From Limnohabitans sp. (GTDB taxonomy: Bacteria; Planctomycetota; Phycisphaerae; Phycisphaerales; SM1A02): DNA of 10,360 bases. Within the stretch, counting starts at the first letter, position 1. Every line of letters begins with the position of its first letter. The position numbers were made by a program, and so were the translations under genes. The notes beneath the pieces were generated by a model, which was not told where the DNA came from, did not search any database, and saw only the letters and a program-made list of their open reading frames with translations. The DNA is taken from contig JASGCF010000084.1 in the NCBI GenBank assembly GCA_030054275.1, positions 1 through 10,360 of the forward strand, in the 5' to 3' direction. Positions 6,277 through 10,360 of this stretch are shown here, piece after piece.

Positions 6277-6951
6277 ATGCCACTCACCATCCAAACTCGT
6301 GGTTCGTTGATCGCCGAGACCCTCGCGTCGCGTGAACGCGCGCGTACGGCGATCTTGCGTGACGAAAGCGCGTGGACAGCGGCGCTTGGTCTTTCCTGTG
6401 TCTCGTGGCTCATGTTGGCTTGGATCGTTGGCGCAGCTCTGGCGCTTGCCGGCGGCTACGACGGAACATATGCGCTCCTTCGACGCATCGCACTCCTTGT
6501 GATTGGCGCGGTTGCCACCGCGATTGCTGTACGCGCTGCGTTCGTCATCGCGCAATCCTCACGGCTGCGCGCGCTCCACGATCCACGCACGCTTCGTATC
6601 TTGGGCGTTGCTGCGATTGTGCTTGGCACACTCTTTTTCGTGCAGTTTCTCGCACTCGATACCGTCGGCGGCGTTGACATATCACTTGCGCTCACCGCCA
6701 TTGGCCCTGCGGTCCTGATGGCGGAACTCTCTTTCGCGCTGCCGGCGATGGCGCATGGTCGCTTTGGCACAGCCATCGGTGGCGCAGGTGGATACCTTTG
6801 GGTGCTTTCGGCGATCGCCCTCGTCGGCGTTGCCGTTGTGCCCGCGATCTGGTGGATGGCACCGCTGCTTGGGGCTGGAGCGGCTTCGTGCACCGCACCG
6901 GCAGCTGTTCGCTTGTGGCGGCACTTTGAGGGCGACGCAAGAGGAGCGTGA
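6277..6951 (+). CDS. Hypothetical polytopic membrane protein (about six TM segments)
   Basis: I do not recognise a named family. The product has 224 residues. An amphipathic, Arg-rich cytosolic start (1-32) is followed by about six hydrophobic segments at roughly 37-59, 70-92, 107-127, 135-155, 172-190 and 190-210, and a short charged tail. Notable features are WTAAL at the start of the first TM segment and a basic loop between TM2 and TM3 (SSRLRALHDPRTLR, 94-107). The same layout and some residues recur in the protein encoded at 7308-8174, so the two are probably distant paralogs. The start ATG has the SD GGAG at a 5-base distance. The stop codon is followed after nine bases by a 12-bp tandem repeat. 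No catalytic or transport motif is visible. Confidence 0.75.
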   Translation: MPLTIQTRGSLIAETLASRERARTAILRDESAWTAALGLSCVSWLMLAWIVGAALALAGGYDGTYALLRRIALLVIGAVATAIAVRAAFVIAQSSRLRALHDPRTLRILGVAAIVLGTLFFVQFLALDTVGGVDISLALTAIGPAVLMAELSFALPAMAHGRFGTAIGGAGGYLWVLSAIALVGVAVVPAIWWMAPLLGAGAASCTAPAAVRLWRHFEGDARGA

Positions 6952-7307
6952 GGTCCTCTCGAACTCCCTCGCGAACTCCCTCGCGTACTCCCTCGCGTAC
7001 TCCCTCGCGTACTCCCTCGCGTACTCCCTCGCGTACATCCTCGAAGACCGGCTGTCCCGCCGACCGCGCTGCCGTACCACGCAGATTGTCGATCCCATGT
7101 CGAGAGGGGGGCTTCGGAGCAATGTCCATCCGAACGCACATGCCCCTCGCCACCGTACGACCATGACGCGGGAGTCAAAATCGAAGTTGAATGAACACCA
7201 AATATTGAAGAAATGGGTGCGGCGTTCTTTGCAATCGTCGTATGACTTGTTCGCATGAGGAGATTCGTGCGAAGTCGTGCAAGTCATCACGGGTGAGGAG
7301 CGTTCAA
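6952..7307. other. Intergenic region with tandem repeat between two membrane-protein genes
   Basis: No convincing gene fills these 356 bp. The left third is the 12-bp tandem repeat. The remainder is GC-rich up to about 7170, then distinctly AT-richer (about 7175-7215), which is where a promoter for the 7308 gene would be expected, though I cannot assign -35/-10 boxes. An open frame from a GTG at 6948 to 7166, overlapping the preceding stop codon as GTGA, runs through the repeat and encodes repeated RTPS units. Its coding status is doubtful. Confidence 0.5.
6961..7044. repeat. 12-bp tandem repeat, seven units
   Basis: Seven contiguous 12-bp units: two of gaactccctcgc (6961-6984), four identical gtactccctcgc (6985-7032) and one decayed unit gtacatcctcga (7033-7044). 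A further decayed unit may precede them (6949-6960). Because the period is a multiple of three, reading frames stay open across it on both strands, producing spurious ORFs. The perfect central units suggest recent slippage expansion and likely copy-number variation between strains. Confidence 0.92.
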
Positions 7308-8174
7308 ATGGCGACTCGAACAGACAGTCCTCGAACAGAGAGTCCTCGAGCGATGGACCGTGGTTCGGTAGACAAATCTCACACACTGCCGTCCTTGCGT
7401 GAACAACTTGATGAGTACGACAGCCAGTCAAGGCACGGTCGTCGAGACGAGGTGATCGAGCGCGGCCAAGCGACGCCTTGGAAAGACGGCACATCCACAC
7501 GACGCGCCGTAAGTAAAGCGGAGCGGGAGGCGAGTAACGCCGGCGTCTGGACAGCGGCGCTGTTCGTTGGGATCACTTCGGCACTTTGCCTGTCGTGGGT
7601 GGTTTGTACCGGACTTTCGATACAGCCCGCAATGCAGCCTTCAGCGGGGGTTGGGATGTATGAACAGTTGGCTCTGTTCCTGACCGCAGGACTTGGAACG
7701 CTTGGGTTGCTCGCTGCGCTTCGAAGCGTTTGGGTCTTGTCGATGGCACCGCGGCTGAAGTCGCAGCAACAGTCCATCCGTTTTCGCGCGATGCTCTTGT
7801 GTGTTGCGAGTTCCTACTTTCTCTATGACCTGTGGAGCGGAGATGTCGAGTCTCACGGATCGCTGCTCGTCCGCATGTCAGCGGGGTTCCCAGTGCTGTT
7901 GCCAGCCTATTTAGGTGTCTTGTTGCGGCGAGCATGCGATGGTCGTCACGGAACCGGCTCGGGAAACTGGGCCGCATGGAGTTGGGCGAGTGCTGGCTTG
8001 GTCGTTGTTGTCGCGGGCACCTGGATGTGGATCTCCATCGCGCTTGCGGCCGTCGGAACAGTGTGCGCTGTGTTCGCGGGTCACGGCGCGTGGGAGTACT
8101 ACGAGAACCGATTGTGGGGTATCACCTCCGCGCCGAGCGCGACACGGAAGCCGTCGGAGCGCCGCGGTCGATGA
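7308..8174 (+). CDS. Hypothetical polytopic membrane protein, paralog of the 6277-6951 product
   Basis: The family is not one I recognise. The product has 288 residues from this ATG. The N-terminal 80 residues are hydrophilic and charged, likely cytosolic and disordered, starting with two RT-D/E-SP repeats (residues 4-13). About six TM segments follow, near 84-104, 119-139, 160-176, 191-207, 222-240 and 241-260, then a basic tail (TRKPSERRGR). It shares with the product of 6277-6951 the WTAAL opening, the Arg-Leu basic loop between TM2 and TM3 (MAPRLKSQQQSIRFR) and the segment order. The start at 7308 is chosen for its excellent SD GAGGAG (7295-7300) at seven bases. The in-frame ATG at 7242 has none. 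The next gene follows within about 90 bp on the same strand. Confidence 0.75.
   Translation: MATRTDSPRTESPRAMDRGSVDKSHTLPSLREQLDEYDSQSRHGRRDEVIERGQATPWKDGTSTRRAVSKAEREASNAGVWTAALFVGITSALCLSWVVCTGLSIQPAMQPSAGVGMYEQLALFLTAGLGTLGLLAALRSVWVLSMAPRLKSQQQSIRFRAMLLCVASSYFLYDLWSGDVESHGSLLVRMSAGFPVLLPAYLGVLLRRACDGRHGTGSGNWAAWSWASAGLVVVVAGTWMWISIALAAVGTVCAVFAGHGAWEYYENRLWGITSAPSATRKPSERRGR
7316..7345. repeat. 15-bp direct repeat, two units, inside a gene
   Basis: The unit tcgaacagacagtcc (7316-7330) is repeated at 7331-7345 with one change. It lies in frame in the 5' end of the 7308-8174 gene and encodes RTDSP-RTESP. A partial third unit (tcgag) follows. Confidence 0.75.
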
Positions 8175-8226
8175 GTGCCCCGCAGAGCGAAACCCTGCGT
8201 CGACTTGCAGGAGGTACACGCTTCGA

Positions 8227-8265
8227 ATGTCGATCGAAGACCAACCCTGTACGCTGCGCGTATGA
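8227..8265 (+). CDS. Possible 12-codon leader ORF upstream of the kinase fusion
   Basis: A strong SD-like sequence gcaggaggt (8207-8215) precedes an ATG at 8227. The frame encodes MSIEDQPCTLRV and ends with a TGA at 8263-8265. This stop overlaps the start codon of the kinase-fusion gene as ATGA (8262-8265), the classical arrangement for translational coupling. The kinase ATG itself has no SD, which gives the leader a reason to exist. Against it: the SD to ATG distance is long (about 12 bases) and so short an ORF can occur by chance. It shows no obvious run of regulatory codons. Confidence 0.3.
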   Translation: MSIEDQPCTLRV

Positions 8266-10073
8266 CGAACACGGGCACGACGCCGTTCTTGACGACCGTC
8301 AAGAGAACTAGCGCGAGCACTTCTGAATTGGCCGCTTCAGCCAAAGTGACTCGCGCCGAGTCGACCATCCATGTCGTTGGCTCGATGATGATTGATCGTG
8401 TGGTTCATGTGCGTGCGATCCCACGACCTGGCGAAACGATCGCGGCACTCTCGACGCAGACCTTTGCGGGTGGGAAGGGCGCGAATCAAGCAGCTGCCGC
8501 CGCGAAGTGTGGTGCGCGTGTCCGCATGCTTGGACGCACAGGTCATGACGGAGCATTTATTCGCGATGCGCTTGATGTTGCTGGCGTTGATGTGCGATCC
8601 ATCACCATGGACGATCCCGCATCAGGCGCGGCAACGGTCATGGTTGCGACGGATGGCGAGAACGCGATCGTCATCGCGCCCGAGTCGAACCAGCGACTTA
8701 CAAGAGACTCGATGGAGCGGTTTCTCTCGCGGGCGAAACAGGGCGACATCGTGCTCTTTCAGAACGAGTGCGCATTGCTCCACGAGGGAATCGCAATGGC
8801 TGCTTCTCGTGCGCTGCGTGTCTGGTTGAACGCTGCGCCTGCGGATGACCAACTCGGCGCGCTGAAGTTCGAGAAATTGGCTGGACTGATCGTGAATGAG
8901 ATCGAGGCGGAAGCGCTGACGGGTGAGGTTGATCCGCGGCGCGCACTCGAAGCACTCGCGAAGCGCATGCCTGGCGGCACCGTGATCATCACACTGGGCG
9001 CGCAGGGTGCGATCGCTGCAGTTGGAGCGGCGCGGTACGAGCATCGCGGGTTTGTGGTCGATGCGGTCGATACGGTTGGCTGCGGCGACGCGTTCGTTGG
9101 TGCGTATCTCGCGGCAATCGCAAAGGGCAATCACATCGCGCACGCGCTTGCATGTGGCAACGCTGCGGGCGCACTGGCGGCGATGCGTGCGGGCGCGATG
9201 CGGTCGCTTCCACTCAAGACGGAACTTGACATCGTCAGTTCGCTCCCTGAAGGCACGCGTCTCAAGCCGCGCCCGCCGGCTGAGGACGAGGGAACCATTC
9301 CGCTGCGCTGCACGCGTTGCAGTTATGACTTGCACGGGAAGGGTGAGGGCGACGCGTGTCCAGAGTGTGGTCATTTGGTGCGACGATTTATCTTCCCAGG
9401 TGCATGGGCCAACGCACTGACGCGTCGCAAGTTTGTCACCGGTGGGAAATGGGCACTGATTGCGATTTGGATGGCGGTTGTATCGAGTGCCTGCTTCGGC
9501 CTTGCTGCAGTTGGTTGGGCTTCCGGAGTCCTCGCAGCGGGACTCCTCCAACGCAGCATCGTGCTCGGTGGTTTTGTTCTGGCGATGAGTTTTTCCGTCG
9601 CTGCGCTGTGGGCCAAGTGGCGCTTGGCGAGTGGACTGCCCGAGCCGCGCGTTGCGCGCGTCATGAAGATTGTTGCGATCACGGGTGTGCTTGTTCCAGC
9701 TGCCGCAATGGTCTGTGAGTTTTGGCCACAGCGCGTGATCTGGCTGACTCCGCCGACGGGAATCCGTGCGGTCGTATCGCTTTTCGGAGCGCGATTCGGT
9801 TTGTCGTGGTGGATTCTTGTTGACCTCGTCTTCCTGCTCGTGCTGACACGAACGGCGCGACTCGCCATGTTCGCGCGCGTGCGATTCGCGCCTCTGCTGG
9901 TCGGCGTCTTCGGTGCGCTGCTTGCATGGAGTGGAACGCGCTGGCATGACAGTCGCGATGCGTTCAATGTGGCGATCACTGTGCCCGCGGTCACTGTTGG
10001 GGCGCTCGGTCTTTGGACGGCTGTCGCGCTCACGGCGCGCGAATTGGTGCGTGAGATTCGTGCTATGCAGTGA
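8262..10073 (+). CDS. Ribokinase-family (PfkB) sugar kinase fused to zinc ribbon and polytopic membrane domain
   Basis: One uninterrupted frame of 603 residues. Residues about 35-328 form a complete PfkB/ribokinase domain, which phosphorylates ribose or a related sugar or nucleoside with ATP. Seen: IHVVGSMMIDRV (36-47), the N-terminal signature AGGKGANQAA (69-78), IVNEIEAEALTG (210-221) and the C-terminal signature DTVGCGDAFVGAY (270-282) with catalytic D276 and the anion-hole glycines. After an 18-residue linker comes a zinc ribbon, C350-x2-C353 ... C366-x2-C369, with SYDLHG and CPECG. About six TM segments follow (near 397-425, 431-450, 468-486, 515-530, 541-557, 570-590). No ATG, GTG or TTG lies in frame between residue 313 and the ribbon, so the tail has no start of its own. 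The start ATG has no SD, and the frame opens upstream from a GTG at 8175. The substrate is not determined. I know of no such fusion in standard ribokinases. Confidence 0.9.
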   Translation: MTNTGTTPFLTTVKRTSASTSELAASAKVTRAESTIHVVGSMMIDRVVHVRAIPRPGETIAALSTQTFAGGKGANQAAAAAKCGARVRMLGRTGHDGAFIRDALDVAGVDVRSITMDDPASGAATVMVATDGENAIVIAPESNQRLTRDSMERFLSRAKQGDIVLFQNECALLHEGIAMAASRALRVWLNAAPADDQLGALKFEKLAGLIVNEIEAEALTGEVDPRRALEALAKRMPGGTVIITLGAQGAIAAVGAARYEHRGFVVDAVDTVGCGDAFVGAYLAAIAKGNHIAHALACGNAAGALAAMRAGAMRSLPLKTELDIVSSLPEGTRLKPRPPAEDEGTIPLRCTRCSYDLHGKGEGDACPECGHLVRRFIFPGAWANALTRRKFVTGGKWALIAIWMAVVSSACFGLAAVGWASGVLAAGLLQRSIVLGGFVLAMSFSVAALWAKWRLASGLPEPRVARVMKIVAITGVLVPAAAMVCEFWPQRVIWLTPPTGIRAVVSLFGARFGLSWWILVDLVFLLVLTRTARLAMFARVRFAPLLVGVFGALLAWSGTRWHDSRDAFNVAITVPAVTVGALGLWTAVALTARELVREIRAMQ

Positions 10074-10084
10074 GTGCAGCGTTG

Positions 10085-10360
10085 GTGAGCGATGATCTGA
10101 CCATGGACGAGTGCGATGACATGACGCCATCTGATTCTGCACCCCAGATACCGCACGGGTCTAGCGCCCCGACACCGAATGCGCCGCGCACTCGGGTGCT
10201 TCCTTGTGATCGCTGCGGCTACGACTTGCGCGGTCGACAGGTCGGCGAGTCGTGTCCCGAGTGCGGATGGACGATCGATTGCGCGATTCCTGCGTGGTGG
10301 GACGACGCGCTTTTGGCGCGCATGGCGTTTTGGGCGCGCTTTGCGGCGATTCCGTGCTGG
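10085..10360 (+). CDS. Zinc-ribbon, probably membrane, hypothetical protein (5' part)
   Basis: The gene runs off the window edge; 92 residues are visible from this GTG. After an acidic, Ser/Pro-rich stretch (1-38) comes a zinc ribbon with C41-x2-C44 and C57-x2-C60 (CDRCGYDLRG and CPECGW). It has exactly the same cysteine spacing and the same YDL-x-G core as the ribbon inside the kinase fusion upstream. The last visible residues (MAFWARFAAIPCW) look like the start of a hydrophobic segment. The start is uncertain: GTG at 10070 (overlapping the kinase stop as GTGA), GTG at 10085 and ATG at 10103 are all in frame, and none has a clear SD. It is almost certainly co-transcribed with the kinase fusion. 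Function unknown; the ribbon may bind Zn2+ and mediate protein contacts. Confidence 0.8.
   Translation, partial: MSDDLTMDECDDMTPSDSAPQIPHGSSAPTPNAPRTRVLPCDRCGYDLRGRQVGESCPECGWTIDCAIPAWWDDALLARMAFWARFAAIPCW

Noticed and set aside
6617..6627. A GTGCTTGGCAC sequence one base from the REP unit consensus
   Set aside because: It is a single unit inside a coding region, without the flanking spacers or second and third units; probably chance.
6456..7256. Minus-strand frames reading the 12-bp repeat as EGVR or STRG units
   Set aside because: They arise only because the 12-bp repeat has no stop in these frames. They overlap a plus-strand membrane-protein gene and show no domain.
8622..10142. Minus-strand open frame of 506 codons over the kinase fusion
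   Set aside because: It is an antisense shadow with an Arg/Ser/His-rich, motif-free translation, whereas the plus frame contains kinase signatures and TM segments.

Overview
The window reads as a chromosomal segment of a GC-rich bacterium, most likely a planctomycete of the Phycisphaerales type. This is an inference. It rests on two zinc-ribbon membrane proteins carrying the C-x2-C-x-YDL-x-G ... CPEC-G signature that I associate with that group, a membrane-anchored DUF1573-like protein, generally weak Shine-Dalgarno (SD) sites, and a mix of short operons and divergent or convergent single genes. No rRNA, tRNA or CRISPR array is visible.

Left part (1-3440): the C-terminal end of S-adenosylhomocysteine hydrolase (ahcY) ends in a strong intrinsic terminator whose left arm is present three times. 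A REP-associated tyrosine transposase (RAYT, 671-1288) follows, bracketed by two copies of a 53-bp repeat. Convergent to it is an extended-SDR (short-chain dehydrogenase/reductase) nucleoside-diphosphate-sugar epimerase-like protein (1361-2443, minus). Divergent from that is a membrane-anchored DUF1573-like protein (2517-3440).

Middle part (3441-6276): a thiolase (3577-4761, minus) with its own terminator is divergent from a class I fructose-1,6-bisphosphatase (4964-5953, plus). Two further copies of the 53-bp repeat sit in tandem just behind the phosphatase gene. In all four copies three 11-bp palindromes (consensus GTGCCWGGCAC) are spaced at exactly 21 bp, and all four have the same orientation. 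The RAYT at 671-1288 is the obvious candidate for the enzyme that mobilises them.

Right part (6277-10360): four plus-strand genes for membrane proteins. Two are distant paralogs with about six TM (transmembrane) segments each (6277-6951 and 7308-8174), separated by a region with a 12-bp tandem repeat. Next is the most unusual gene in the window, a PfkB/ribokinase-type sugar kinase fused in one reading frame to a four-cysteine zinc ribbon and a polytopic membrane domain (8262-10073). A possible 12-codon leader ORF with a strong SD overlaps its start codon as ATGA. The window ends inside another zinc-ribbon protein with identical cysteine spacing (10085 onward). Together these suggest a lineage-specific membrane-protein cluster in which a soluble sugar kinase has been tethered to the membrane. 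Its function is not known to me.
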